A stretch of DNA of 64,000 nucleotides from Thelonectria olida. Its lineage: Eukaryota; Ascomycota; Sordariomycetes; Hypocreales; Nectriaceae. Of this stretch, positions 12,233-24,434 are shown in pieces. The DNA is taken from NCBI GenBank assembly GCA_020736575.1, contig JAGPYM010000001.1:124001-188000 (forward strand), read 5' to 3'. Below the pieces are notes generated by a model. That model had not been told where the DNA came from, searched no databases, and was given only the letters and a program-made list of their open reading frames with translations. Each line of letters starts with the position of its first letter. Position 1 is the first letter of the stretch. A program made the position numbers and the translations under genes.

Positions 12233-14324
12233 ATGCCATCGACCTCGACGCTACCAATTGATGCCTTTCCCACCTGGGTACGCTTCAACGATGTCCAGTT
12301 CGACAACACCAAACTTGCAGAGACGGACACTAAGGGACTCGGCTTGGTTGCAGCAACAGACCTGAAGAAGACAGCCGCCAGCGGAGAGGGAAATGGAGAC
12401 GTCGGCGAGAGTCCGAAGACGCTGCTGCGAATCCCCCACGACCTAGTGCTGTCGGCAGCCACCGTGAAGGAATATGCAAATGTTGACCAAAATTTCCGCC
12501 AGCTGCTCCAAGTTGCCGGCCACCAGGTATGACCCGACAAGACGAAACGCCGCACAACGTTTTGAAATCGGCAAGCTCGCTAACTCTCAAACCCAGTCCA
12601 CCAGGCAGGACATCTTACTGTACCTGATGGCTCACCTCGTCTCGTCGAACCGCAGCAATGTGGGTTCCAGAGGTTGCGCCTCAACACCATGGACTGAGTA
12701 CCTCAAGTTTCTACCACGCCAAGTTCCCGTTCCCACCATGTGGACGGAAGATGAGCGAGCTCTACTCCGAGGCACCTCGCTGGAGGTAAGTAAGCACCAG
12801 AACTCATCCCCAGCTTATGATAATGCCTAAACCTTCTACGACTGCGGAACCGCAAATACCCCATGGAGGGGTTGATGAAGGCTGGGGATGATCTGGGGAA
12901 GTGAGCAAACGGGCACTAACACCGGACAAATAACTAGGCTGCCCTGGAATCTAAGCTGGTCACCTTGACGGGACAGTTTGATGAGCTGCACGAAAAATCC
13001 TCGGGACTGGCGTTTTGGAACTCGCTCTTTTGGGAGAACGAGACTGCGACTATCCAAGACTGGGTCTTAGTCGAGGCTTGGTACCGATCCCGATGCCTGG
13101 AACTTCCCCGAGCTGGTGTCGCCATGGTTCCTGCACTCGACATGGTTAACCACTCACATCGCCCAACAGCGTACTACGAAGAGGATGAGCAGGATGGCGT
13201 CGTGCTAATCCTGCGGCCCGGGGTGGAGGTGACAGGTGGGGAAGAAGTAACCATCTCCTACGGAGAAGACAAGTCTGCTGCGGAGATGCTCTTCAGTTAC
13301 GGCTTCATCGACTCTGACTGTGCCGTGCGCAACTTAGTCCTTCCCTTGGACGCAATGCCTGAAGATCCGCTCAGAAAGGCCAAACTCCACATCTTCAAAG
13401 AACGACCGGTACTGCAACTATCTCGGACGGATGGGGGACTGGAGTGGTCAAGCGCATTCGCCTACTTAATGACGCTTAACGAAGAAGACGGTCTGGAGTT
13501 CCGGGTGTTGCAGGGCACGGACGGGGAACGGCAGTTGAGGTTGTTCTGGCAAGAGAAGGATGTGACAGGACGGGCACACGACTTCGAAACCCTCATTGAG
13601 GGACACCCCCTCCAACAGATCTTTCGGCTCCGGGTGGTTGTCATCTTGCACGAACTGGTGTCCATGCAGTTGATGCGGCTCAGCTCCGACTTTTCCCATG
13701 ACCAACTTGAGCCATTACGCCGGGCGGGACAGGTGAGGGAGGAGTGTATCCGAGGAGCCGTAAGGCTTAGGGAGATTGAGGCAAGGGTTTTGGAGAGTGC
13801 GGTTGAGACACTCGACAACGAGGTATGTGAACTCTATTCTGGAAATTGCGTTTCCTTTGTCCCTACATGCTTTATGCAAGTCCTCAGCCAAGCGGCAACA
13901 TCAAGATGGGATTCTTGCTGTTTAGCATTAGATTGTTGAGGATTCCCATTTTCTGGCTTCATGTTCGTAAGCCGCAAGCCAGCAAGATGCTTGGCGAGTT
14001 CCCCAGATTCTTCGCCCCGGCATTCTCCCCCAAACTTGCCGAACGCCTCCGCGTCCCCCCTGGACCACTGATCTGGATATCCCAGAAACTGGGGAGACAA
14101 GAGCCAGTACCTGGCACGGAACCCTCTTACACCGCTTTGCACACTGCACATCAACAACCGCTTTGGTACCTGTATCGCGACTAACACCGTACGTCATTGC
14201 TGGTTAATAGAGGACCCACCTTTTGGCGGACGACCACGTGGTAGAATATCTCGGATCTATGGAAGCGTCCGAAAGCAGACAAGCGGAAGACTCACAGGCC
14301 AATGAGGAGGACGACTTCAGCTGA
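12233..14324 (+). CDS. SET-domain protein lysine methyltransferase (SETD3/SETD6/Rkm/Efm1 class, about 493 aa)
   Basis: Likely a non-histone protein lysine methyltransferase using S-adenosylmethionine; ribosomal proteins or elongation factor 1A are the usual fungal substrates of this class. Exons: 12233-12526, 12597-12785, 12938-13822 and 14211-14324, giving 493 residues. The SET domain is the split, Rubisco-methyltransferase-like kind: an N-terminal KGLGLVAATDL strand, then DMVNHSHR near residues 229-236 (the NHS motif contacting SAM) and EEVTISYGED near 263-272 (the catalytic-site tyrosine of SYG). A helical substrate-binding region follows, then an acidic tail NEEDDFS. The start has a strong CCACCATG context. 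The last intron is 387 bases, against 70 and 152 for the others, and contains an open frame, so the C-terminus is the least certain part. Efm1 is the best guess within the class, but no symbol is justified. Confidence 0.85.
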
Positions 14325-15139
14325 CCGAACTCACCTTGGACCCACTATTCCAGTCTCGACAACTCTACTTCCTCGGTTACGTAGGACAGCCGCGACTGGT
14401 CCCTTTTTGGCTGCGGATCCTTCCCGAACCCTCCTTCACCCACGCTCCCAGCAAAGATGTCGTCCGAGCCCATCGCAAGTCGCCGTTGATCGGTAACAAA
14501 TTTTTTTTTTCCCTTGCCGTTTACACCAATTAATGACATGCGAGCCACACTCGACCCTCTCTCTTTCTCCGGTCTTAGCAGCTGTAAGCTACCGCAAAGG
14601 ATTCAATGCATCTCTGCACACTCCGCGAACGAAGCCGGACGCTACTTCTGCACCAAGTCTCCGGCACATTCTCGTCCACCTCAAGGTGTGATTCGGCCAG
14701 CACATCAACGACAAAAATGGAAAGTCCCCCGGGTTGGCATTCGCTGCTGCGGCCATTCTTTCGGCTAGGTTCCGTTGTCTTTTGATTCTCCCTGAGAGGA
14801 CGTTTGAAGGCGTCAATCTGCGCCGGTTGGGTGGGCGTCTTCTGCAGCAATGATGGGGGCGGATGCGCGACTCGTTCAAGCACCGCACCCCTTGGCAGCC
14901 CGCTGTCAGATTACAGCGTCGGAATTATCTGATGCCAGGGGACATGCATTCAGAAATTGAGCACGCGCACAGACAAGACCTTGAGGGGACTGACAAATTC
15001 ACATGAAATTGCAAACGGCGCGGGCGCGGCCATGACAGGTGCAGCGCGGCACTTTTGCTAGCTACACAATGTCTTTATCAAAGCACCCATGATTCTGGCT
15101 GAAGATGGAATCAAAGGCTGTCGGACGGTGGCTGAAGAT

Positions 15140-15148
15140 TACGAAGTA
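15140..15148 (+). repeat. TACGAAGTA intergenic motif, copy 1
   Basis: Exact copy of a near-palindromic 9-mer that recurs in the non-coding parts of this window. Function unknown. Confidence 0.5.
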
Positions 15149-18100
15149 CACAATGCAAAGGTAAAGGCAACACTGTCATGGATCTCGCTCCCAGACTGGG
15201 CAGAATTGTCAGCAACCGCATCAATGCATGCTGCATGGTCCAGGATTGCAGGGCCGGCACGAGGCCGGAGTCGATGCATTATTCTGGTGCCATGCGGGGG
15301 AGTTGTTGGGGTTTTGGCCCATCACGCGCCTTCCCCGGGCTGTTCTCGTGAGGAGAAGGGACCAATGCCTACCCCATCTGCGGCGCGCATCCCACGCTGC
15401 AGCATGCAGCATCACCGAAGTCGCAGCGACTCCATTCTTCGCACCCTGAGAGCTTGTTGCAACTGGGATTTGCGATGAAAGGGGTTTTTGCATTTCCTAC
15501 CTTGCGTATTACATACGCGAGGTTGTGGAAAGGTCGATTGCGATGCGCTAATCTCCACACTGGGCCATTCGATGGTAGACTTCCCCATTCGTCGCGGATC
15601 GTATGTAGGTCGAAATTGCGTCAAGACGGATCCGAAGTCGTTGCGATAATGCGCTAGAGGCTGACGGATGGCCCAGCATGGAACGGGACTCGGGGTAATG
15701 TGTTACAGGGCAGCACGAGGGAAACAAGCAGCTTGCAGAGGGCGGATGGCGGATGTCGCTGCCCTTGTCAAACCGCACTAACAAGTCGACATTGAAGGGA
15801 GGCGTCACCGCTTACCTTACACAGGTGTACCTACGGTGTGGACGCAGGCGCAGACTGTCGCCAGATGGGAAAGGCTGGGACGGCTCGCCCCTGGAACGCA
15901 CCTCAGATGCACCTTGGTCAAGTATGAACTATGCTCATCATCACGGGACTAGAATAGGAGTCAGTCAGGCGTCGCAAATGACGGATGAAGCTTCTAAGAT
16001 TTTGAGACAGTGAATTGCCCGTTCCAGGCCCCAGACAGCTTAGCTGCGGATCAGGGATCTGCGTCCGCAATCGTTGCGGCTCCGAAGTGGAGACTGCGGC
16101 TCCCCCGGGCTGTCGATGGCGCGCCGTAACCAGTCTTGACACGGCACCAGACGCCCAGACACGCTCCAGCATGGCACGGACGGGCCCTGACTCTGCTGCT
16201 GGAAGCTTGAGGTCGAGGTTCGAGACACACGGAGTCTCTGGAGGCCGACGCCATGGTAGCTCGCGTGAGCGAACTGTGAATCTTGTTCTTGTTCTTACTC
16301 TTGCACCAAGAAAATGAAGCTTAGGGCGGGTGTGGGAGCTTGCATTGCTCCCCGAAAAGACCAAGCTCACTTCCTCGAGTCTTGATTTTGGCGTTCCACC
16401 GCGGTGAGCCTCCCACTAACTATGCTTTTCCATACCCAACTAGCCTCTATTTCGGTGACATTCAGACCTACATGCAACCTACCTCCTCTGCATTGCATAC
16501 AGTACATACAGTACGTTACTGTACGGTTCCGTGTCGTTGGGTCTCTGAGTAGCAGTGTAACCTAATTAAGCCCTGGATTCTCAGCGTGGCTGAAAGTTCC
16601 TTTGAGCTATGGCGGAGAAGAAGAAAGAAACGAAGATGCCAAAACCGACCCCAGAATCACAACCCAGATCCCCAGATTCGGGCAAAACAAGAGTTGCGGG
16701 GGTCGGACAAGCCAAAGCTTGGTGACCCCAGAATGCTGTGATTGTGGTTCCCTCTCAGAACCGGACAATCTCGATTCTGGCATGTTGTTTTTCTGGGGTA
16801 TCATCTGTAGGTATCTGCGATCAAACAACGGGCGCACGTACCGCAGTGGCATCACCCCGCGTAATAGATCTCATGTTGGGCCGCTCGTGGCATGCAGGGA
16901 AGGAAAAGCACGATCTCGAGGGGGGGACCCCGAGCAAACGGCTGACTCTTACGGACGATGTCCGGCGTGAGCTGTATAAGGTACTTGGTAGTAGGTAAGC
17001 TGTGTTGGTTGGTAGGGACAAAGTGCACAATGTGAATGGTGCTAAGTTGCTAGCAACGCAGCATGGAGCGGCTCCGGGGTAAGGCGAAGGCTAGGACGGT
17101 CATGGAGGGTGGCGATCTGTTTGAGTGTGTGGTGGTTGGAAGAGGATTGTTAGTGCTAGTGGGAGCATCATGACGACGAGGAGTAACGGGGCCAGGAGCA
17201 TGGTGAATGACTGGAAACGTGGCAGACCTGAATTAGTTCACCTTGAGCCATGTGCATGCTGGACACTCCCTTGGCTGCTAGAGGATGGTGGTCACTCTGG
17301 CGGGCTGAAAAGAAAGCAGCTAGAAAAGTGGCGTGTGCAAGACGCGGAGGTGGCCTGGCTGTGAGGGGCCCAAGAAAAAGGTGGAGCGACCCGACGGTGA
17401 CGAGGAAAACGGACGGCGCCCATGATTGCATGAAGATTCACTAACAATGTATGGGGGAACCGCCTGGGGATGATGGACTCGCTCGTGTGGGAGGAACTCA
17501 AGGTTGAGTTGCGTGAGCACAGTGTGTCCCCATCCATCCCCCGACCCTCCGCTCCTCTCCCCGGCCGGGCTTCCCCGCATCTTGGGGGAACGGTGAACAA
17601 TCCGGGGTATCTCGACAAGTTGAAAAAGAAAGACTTCTGGTTGTTGACGTGCTGTTTGATGTGGCCAAGCGAGGGGGTGGGCTGTTGCGAGCGTTCTAGA
17701 GTTGCCGTGGTGGTGTCATGCCCTGTTTGATCCTGGGACCGTTGAACATGACTCTTTGGGAGATGTGGTCTGGTTTTTTTTTTCTACTACTACTCCAACT
17801 ATGTGACGCTGCCTTGTGTCTGAAGAGCTGAAAAGAGAAATGATGAGAAGCAAGAGGACCAACTAGGGGTATTGGGAGATGGCAGCCTTGGGCCCTCCGC
17901 AATACACAGGCCTCACCTTTCCGGGGGGAGGGGCCACAGGGCGGACGACGAGGGGAAAGGATGAGATGGGATGGGAATCAAACGTATTGGCACTTGTGTC
18001 GTGCTGTATTCGTAAAGTAGCATCGTGGACTCGACTTGTTCTAGACGATAGACAACCCGAGTCCGCATCCAGCCGACCCCCCTTGTTCTCTCTGGCGGGC

Positions 18101-18948
18101 GTTTTATTCAGTTACTGGACGAGGACGGTAACCAAGTCTGTCTGCCTGACAAACGTAGTATTCCTAGGGCCTATTTCGTATCACTATGCTGCAGCGCTGG
18201 TTTTGTTTTTGCTGATGGTCTAGACCCTATGTCAGGGCAGGCATGTGTCAGGCCGGGGTCATCCCTCAACGGCCGTGTTTGCCTACGGCATGCCCCGGAA
18301 TCCAACATTAAATAGAGAAAAGGGTAAAAGAATGGATGAAGAAATGAGAGAGATGAAAAGGAAAAGAACAACAAAACAAACAAAAACAGGAAGTCACTCC
18401 CTTCTGCTTCCCCAAAGGACAAAAAAAAAAGAAAAGAAAAAGGGATACGTCCGACATTGCGATTGACTCGATGGGTGTGGGAGATTTCTTGGGAACCCGA
18501 GTTGATACACACCTCACACCCATACCTCATAGGCAACACATCAACCAAAAGAAGCAGAGCAAAGAAGAAAGAAAGAAAAAAACACTTCTCACACTCCCCG
18601 GGCCGGCCAAGTTTGGTTTTAGCTAGGGCATGCCACCCTGACACCTGCTGCGGCTGTACGTACCTGAGGTACCGCGCCCCAGCTGCTGGCGGGGCCCCAC
18701 TGAGCGCTAGTGCTTGTGGTCGAGGACGCGGCGGCGGCGGCAGGAGCTGGAGACTGAGGTCTCTCTTCAGTCACGGCTGCCATTCACTGAGACCAAGACT
18801 GCCCTGTGAAGCGAAGTGAAGGCGACCTCTCGTGCTGCACCGGCTCCTGCTGTTGGCTCGGTCACTGGTACGAGTTGGAAAAGGGGTCCCCCTGCAAAGA
18901 CGGGGCCTCTCTCGTCCTTTCCATTCTGTGCCCAGCTTTCCAGGTAGG

Positions 18949-18957
18949 TACGAAGTA
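18949..18957 (+). repeat. TACGAAGTA intergenic motif, copy 2
   Basis: Exact copy, preceded by GTAGG, about 720 bases upstream of the facB start codon. Confidence 0.5.
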
Positions 18958-19524
18958 GTCATGGACCTCTGCCTCCCGCAGCACCCTCTGCTCTTCAACA
19001 GGTACCTTGTACTCAATCGCGGCAGAACCTGGAAGGCAACCTCACGGGGGGCGAGGTATTGTGTGGGCACGAGCTTTCCCCCCCGGAGCTGCCCCAGGAT
19101 TTTCCCATTTCAACTCCACACTCGCGCCTTCCACTTGGGCTTCACTCACTGCCACCGAGTCCTTGCGAGCCCACACCCCCCGTTTCTTCATTTCTTCCAC
19201 CTCTTCCCACCCCCAAAAACATCTTAATTCGCCCGCTTCCTCTTTCTTTTTATTTCAGTCTTCCCTCTTGATCTTCTCTTATCATATCTCCCTATATCTT
19301 GAACGCCTTTTCCATCCCTCGCCCTTATCTTTACATCTTGATACCCAAAAGGCTTTTCTTTTTCTCTTATATCTTTATCCTACTTAAACAACTCACAAGC
19401 TGTTGTTGCTCAAGACCCCTCTCACCCGGCTCTTGGCACTGATACACACCCGGCATCCGGTTAACACCTCGGCCTGGAATACTCTTTGACGAAAACAACA
19501 TCAAACTCCCAGTCACCCTTTGGT

Positions 19525-19541
19525 ATGAGCGGATGAATTAA
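19525..19541 (+). promoter_or_regulatory. two overlapping minimal uORFs in the facB leader
   Basis: ATG AGC GGA TGA (19525-19536) overlaps ATG AAT TAA (19533-19541) in another frame, about 130-145 bases before the facB start codon. No in-frame ATG precedes the facB start in this stretch. Such very short uORFs usually lower or condition translation of the main frame. Whether the transcript includes them is inferred from the CT-rich leader, not shown. Confidence 0.4.
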
Positions 19542-19668
19542 ACTGGTGGACACGAAGGACGACACCACGGCCCCAGAGGACCTGGAAACGACTTCCCTTT
19601 TACGACATATACAACACAACACAACAACACCTTCCCCCAATACAACACATTTATATCCAACAGCTACA

Positions 19669-22517
19669 ATGCCCGGAATCCTACCCATGAAGGTCATCAA
19701 GGTCGGCACCAGCTCCCAGAGCCGGATTGCCCAAGCCTGCGACCGCTGCCGAAGCAAAAAGATCCGCTGCGACGGCATCCGCCCAACCTGCTCACAATGC
19801 TCCAACGTCGGCTTCGAGTGCCGGACCAGCGACAAGCTTAGCCGTCGCGCCTTTCCCCGCGGCTACACAGAGTCCCTCGAGGAGCGAGTGCGACAACTAG
19901 AAGCTGAAGTGAGAGAACTCAAGGACTTGCTGGACGAAAAGGACGAGAAGATCGACATGCTTTCCAAGATACACGGCAACAGCGCCCGGTGCTCATCAAC
20001 GGCCGCCAGCCCGGCCACTACCGCCAGTCCCGAAGCCCACTCCACAAAGGAAGACACTTTCCGAGTGCAAGCCGCGCCCCTGCTGCTCGGCGTTGAGAAC
20101 TCGGATTCATACTTTATGGGCGCCTCAAGCGGTCGCAGTTTTATCGGTGAGTTTTCCCCCTTTCCTCCTGCAGTCTATCTGTCGGCATTCTAACCGGAGT
20201 TATCTCGCAGAGTCATTCAAGCGCAAGGTCCAAGAGACCGGCAAGCCCACGACGGATTTTAATCCCGAGGCATTTTTGCATATCCAAGGGTGCGAACCGC
20301 TGGGCCCCAAGATTTCCGACCAGACCCAGAGGATACCTCCTCGCCTGTTTTCTGACCGCTGCGTCAACGTCTACTTCCAAGAGTGGGCGCCTCTCTTCCC
20401 CGTCCTCCACAAGCCCACCTTCCTTCACGTGTATGAGGAGTTTGTTGCCGACCCCGAAAAGGTCAAGAGCAATCACAAGCTCGCCCAGCTCTACCTCGTC
20501 TTCAACATTGCCGGCTTATCATCAGACCAGCCCGACCTGCCCCAGTTGGCCCTGTGCGAGCAGCAATGGCGCAAGGCCCTCGACGCCGTTCTCATGGAGA
20601 ACACCATGAACACCCTTCAGTGTCTCACCCTGGCCCTCCTCTACTGCACCATGCGCGCCGACTACAAGCGCCTGCAGCACTACAAGGGAATCGCCATTGG
20701 CCTCTCGCTGCGCCTTGGCCTCCACCAGAGCCAGAAGCGCTTCTCTTTCGGCGCCTTGACTATCGAGACCCGAAAGAAGGTCTTCTGGACCCTGTACACC
20801 CTTGACTGGTATGTTTCATAACACGCACGTGCATTGCCTCATGTATACCTAACACATGCAACAGCTTCTCTGCCGCCATGCTCGGACTTCCCAAGCTCCT
20901 CAAGGAGGAGGATGTCCAAGCTGAGTATCCCTCTGATACCGATGATGAATACGTCACCGAGAAGGGCTTCCAACCCACCCTTCCCGGCGAGTACACTCGG
21001 CTGTCCAGTGCTCTGGCCTTGTTCCGCGCCACGCGCGTGTTGGCCAAGGTGTTGGAAAAGAACTACCCTGCCTCGTCTTCACATGAGTTGTCGCTGCAGC
21101 AGATGTCGTCTCTCGAAGCCGAGCTTGATGCTTGGAAGGACAACCTGCCCGCGCACCTGAGACTCAACTTTGCGCAGGACAAGCCCTCCACAGATGTCAC
21201 TGGCAGCCGATCGCCCCTCTTGGTAAGTCAATGTCGAATAGGCGTTGAGGTATTTTTCACTCGAGTTTTAGTGCTAACAAAACACCACAGGCCCTGGCTT
21301 ATTACTACATTCGCACGCTTATTTACCGCCCCGCTGTGGGCTCCAGCCTGGGCCCGAAGGCGGCGCCCGCGCTACTCTCCATTGCCAGCTCCAGCAAGCA
21401 CATCATCCAGATTGTGCAGCTCCTCGAGGAGCGCAGCATGACCTTTACCTTCTGCATGAACAAGACCGATTTGCTTGTCCTGTGTGGCATGACGCTGCTT
21501 TACCAGTCCGTCGATCTCAAGCACGACAGCAAGGTGATGCGCGATGATGAGCGCTTGGTGAATGTGGTTGTCAAGATGCTCGATAAGAGCCAGATTGCCG
21601 GCGCTTTGGATTTCAAGCGCGTGGCCAGCAACCTCGTTTCCATCGAGGAGCCTATCGGATCGCCGATGCGGTCCTCTTCACGTGAGGTGTCGATGCCGGC
21701 CCCATCCAACCGAGGATCTCCGCCAGCCGGCCCCGGTCCGAAGCAGAATGCCACACCTTATGTCTCTCTCGGTCAACTTCCTGGGGCCACCCTCAGCGAA
21801 AGCGACCTGGTTCAGCAGCAAGAGAAGCTTCGCCGCATGACTATGCCCACGGCGGCTGGTCAGCGACCAGAATTCTACCGAGCTCGCGGGCGGCAATCGT
21901 TTGACAACCTCCATGCCGAGGCCCCCATGGCTCACCGAGACCACCGCATGTCCATGTCGCAAATCAACAACCACAACGGCAACGTCAAGAGCTCCCCACT
22001 GTCGCGACCCAATCTGGATTTCATGCCTTTCGGAACCTCGGGGTCTCAGCCTTCGTCACCCCAGCAGCACCGCATGCAGATTCAGCCCGGACAGGCCTCG
22101 CACAGCAACCCCAACGCGGGGCACTCACCTATGGCTGCCGCTGCCGCTAAGGGAGTGTCTGGTACCGAGTGGGAGACGCTACTAGGTTCGCTAGACGGTG
22201 GACTGAACAATGTGTATGACGCTATCTATGGCGGCAACCCCATGGTTAACGAGGCTTCCATCACCGTCAGCAACTGCGGCGACTGGCCTCCGGACAACTG
22301 GGACCTCACCGGCTTCAGCATCGGCGACTTTGGCAACAACCCCGAGCCGCCGCAGAGCGTCCTCAGCATGAGCGACGAGAGCCTCAGCTCTGGTGAGGAG
22401 GTCGGCCCTTCGGAGCTAGGGCTCAGCGTGGGTAGTGTCGACTACCGAAACCAGATGATGCCACACCAACACAACCACATGATGGATCGCATGGACACGA
22501 CGTATACTGGTATGTAA
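19669..22517 (+). CDS. facB: FacB/Cat8-type acetate regulatory Zn2Cys6 transcription factor (about 886 aa)
   Basis: Nuclear activator of acetate and other C2-compound use and of gluconeogenesis (acetyl-CoA synthetase, glyoxylate cycle and carnitine acetyltransferase genes in Aspergillus; Cat8 is the yeast counterpart). Exons: 19669-20146, 20211-20808, 20865-21222 and 21291-22517, giving 886 residues. The N-terminus MPGILPMKVIKVG and the cluster C24, C27, C34, C41, C44, C51 followed by RRAFPRGYTESLEERV are the FacB hallmark. A leucine-zipper-like coiled coil covers about residues 66-102. The middle homology domain lies at about 210-430 (WAPLFPVLHKPTF, RKKVFWTLYTLDC). The C-terminus is Pro/Ser/Gln-rich with an acidic end (SDESLSSGEE), as expected for an activation domain. 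The start at 19669 is chosen because it begins the conserved MPGILPMK sequence. In-frame sequence upstream lacks an ATG. Confidence 0.95.
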
Positions 22518-23646
22518 ATGGGTTTGAGCACGCAAAATTTGATGATACCTCTCGGCGGGCGCGGGTGTTTTATGGAAGCTTGGTCGACTTTTGGATGATT
22601 GTCTTTATTGGGATGGAAATATCTGTTTTTGAATACTGGAGGTGTTCACGGCGTCTGATAGGAAAGCCTTTGATTGATTCTTTTGCGGGATGGCAACCGT
22701 CGTTACTGCGGTGGAGCGAGTCGAATTCCGGATTGGATCTACTGGATATGTAATCTTTTGATATTGGGGGCCTGGATGTTGGAGCTACCCATCAGTTTCT
22801 TGTTATTTTGGAAAGGGGGGCAGAGACAACGATGATGATTGCCCCCGGCATGTCGATCAGCGTCTATTCCTACGAATGGCTCGCTGCGGCTTAGCCAAGT
22901 ATATAGTACAGAATTATAGGAGAGCCTAGCATGGGCTCGAACCAAAGAAAGCCATTCGTCTTTGAAAAGTTTGAAGCTATTTTGCATCTCGTGATGGGTG
23001 AGAGTGACTGGGCATGCTTACCACCTGGCTTGAGCAGAGCGTATCCTCCCCCAACGATGAACATCTCGTCTGCATGCCACACAATGCCCGCATACGCATG
23101 CTCGATAGACTATTTACTGTGGTTGACAGGCAGATGGGGACGAAGCAACAAATCGGAGGCACCCGGACCGCGATAGATGGCCCAACGAAGGTGAAGGCGC
23201 GGTTTCAGCATGTCCTCTCTTCCTGCCTTGGGGTCACCGGAAGTCAGCGGCTGTGTATTCATGCAAAAGTATCGATACCTGGGCCCTTCCCCACGATGTG
23301 AGAGGGTCGGAGTTAGCGAAACAAGGATTTGGCTTGGGTCTTGGGTCGATTTTGCGGAGAAGATAACGAGAGAGATGCGCGCGCACCCGCCCTGCCGCCT
23401 TGCCTAGTTGCCGTCCAGAACAGCCGGGACTCGTTCCCCGCGTGCGAAGTATGTAAGACCAACGACGATGGTGAGAGACGAGAGTGACGGGGCAAGGGCG
23501 GGTTATTGGTTGGTTGGAGGGAGGCGGGGGGGGGAGTGGGCGGATGATTTGCAGGCAGCTGTCGCGTGAGGGTTTTTGCCATTTTGACAGGACGAGACGA
23601 GAAGCTGAGGAAAAAGAAAAGAAAGGCAAAGTGACAGTGTGAGAGT

Positions 23647-23660
23647 GAGAGAGAGAGAGA
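23647..23660. repeat. (GA)7 microsatellite
   Basis: Seven perfect GA units within a longer purine-rich stretch (about 23635-23662). Confidence 0.8.
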
Positions 23661-23850
23661 GGTCCAGACCGTGGACCGGAATGGCCGGCGGCTGGGCATG
23701 GGGGGAAGAAGCGAAGGAACGATGGTATTGATGAGCTGGGGCTGGGCCGGGTTCGATTTTGGGGTCTGGAGCATGAGGCTGTTGGAAGGGAGATGATTGA
23801 AGTGATGGTTGGTGCCAATTGGGAAGTCTTTTTGCTGTTTATTATTTTGA

Positions 23851-23879
23851 TCTCTCTCTTTCTCTCTCTTCTCTCTCTG
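23851..23879. repeat. CT-rich microsatellite
   Basis: Imperfect run of CT units interrupted by single T insertions. It can form the complementary partner of the GA tract 200 bases upstream. Confidence 0.75.
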
Positions 23880-24268
23880 TCCTCGTCGAGGGAACTTGGA
23901 GGAGACCTAAGCTAAGGCAGCCATCTTCAGCTGGCGGATGTGGCTGAGACACGCCATGTACGTTACCCCCACGCCTTTGCAGTTTGCGGTATCCCGTCTC
24001 GGTCCGTCCATCAACGTCCTGTGGCGGTGTGCTGTGGCTGGTGCGAAATCCGGGGTAATACGGCACATGTTTGATCGGAGGGACGGGTGATCAGCCAGGC
24101 ACGCGCAACTGTGCCCGCCAGTGGTTGGCTGGAATTAAAGGAGTTGAGGACGGACTTAGCAAAAAGTTGTTCAACTCCGAGTCCGGTGTTGCGTGATGAG
24201 CGCAGGAAATCTCAAAGATGCAATTGGCATTATCTTCTTTTTTCCCCCTGCATCTGCTGTGCTGCAAG

Positions 24269-24277
24269 TACGAAGTA
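24269..24277 (+). repeat. TACGAAGTA intergenic motif, copy 3
   Basis: Exact copy, 158 bases before the GDPD start codon, followed immediately by the palindromic ATATACGTATAT. Confidence 0.5.
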
Positions 24278-24434
24278 GATATACGTATATTCCTACGTGT
24301 GTGGCTTGATGCGTTGTGTGTGGCTTGATCCGCACCCATCGTCAACAACGTCCCTCGCCGGCTGCACCACCCGCTACTTCCGACCTCGCCTTTATTCGTA
24401 CTCATACGAGCACCAGCAGAGGAAGCGTACAATC

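Larger units (their letters stand above)
14325..19524. other. 5.2-kb gene-free region upstream of facB
   Basis: No credible coding region. The right-hand part is probably an extended promoter plus leader for facB: from about 19080 to 19390 the + strand is strongly CT-rich (CTTCCACCTCTTCCCACCCCC-like and TCTTTTTCTC stretches). A purine-rich block (AAAGAAAAGAAAAAG) lies at about 18420-18445, with another at 18555-18585. Two copies of TACGAAGTA occur (15140 and 18949). No transposon, tRNA or rRNA was recognised. Confidence 0.55.
22518..24434. other. intergenic region with GA/CT microsatellites
   Basis: Follows facB and contains the promoter of the GDPD gene. A (GA)7 run sits at 23647-23660 inside a longer GAGA-rich stretch, a CT-rich tract at 23851-23879, and a G-run at about 23527-23535. 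The long minus-strand open frames at 23234-23818 arise from this low-complexity DNA (PPPP, LSLSLS) and are not called. One TACGAAGTA copy lies at 24269. Confidence 0.55.

Noticed and set aside
12216..12365. Upstream out-of-frame ATG overlapping the SET-domain start, as a translational control element
   Set aside because: The ATG has C at -3, may lie too close to the probable transcription start, and the main ATG has a strong CCACC context. It is recorded only as a note in the promoter entry.
18171..18644. 157-codon minus-strand frame with Phe/Leu-rich hydrophobic runs
   Set aside because: The apparent hydrophobic segments come from an A/G-rich tract read in reverse (FFF, LLL). There is no start context or homologous feature.
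22910..23030. tRNA-like GGTTCGAGCCC word on the minus strand downstream of facB
   Set aside because: The B-box-like word is present, but the flanking T-stem does not pair, the acceptor partner would overlap it, and no A-box is seen at the right distance.
23234..23818. 194-codon minus-strand frame rich in Pro and Ser-His
   Set aside because: It is the translation of GA/CT microsatellite DNA and has no domain.
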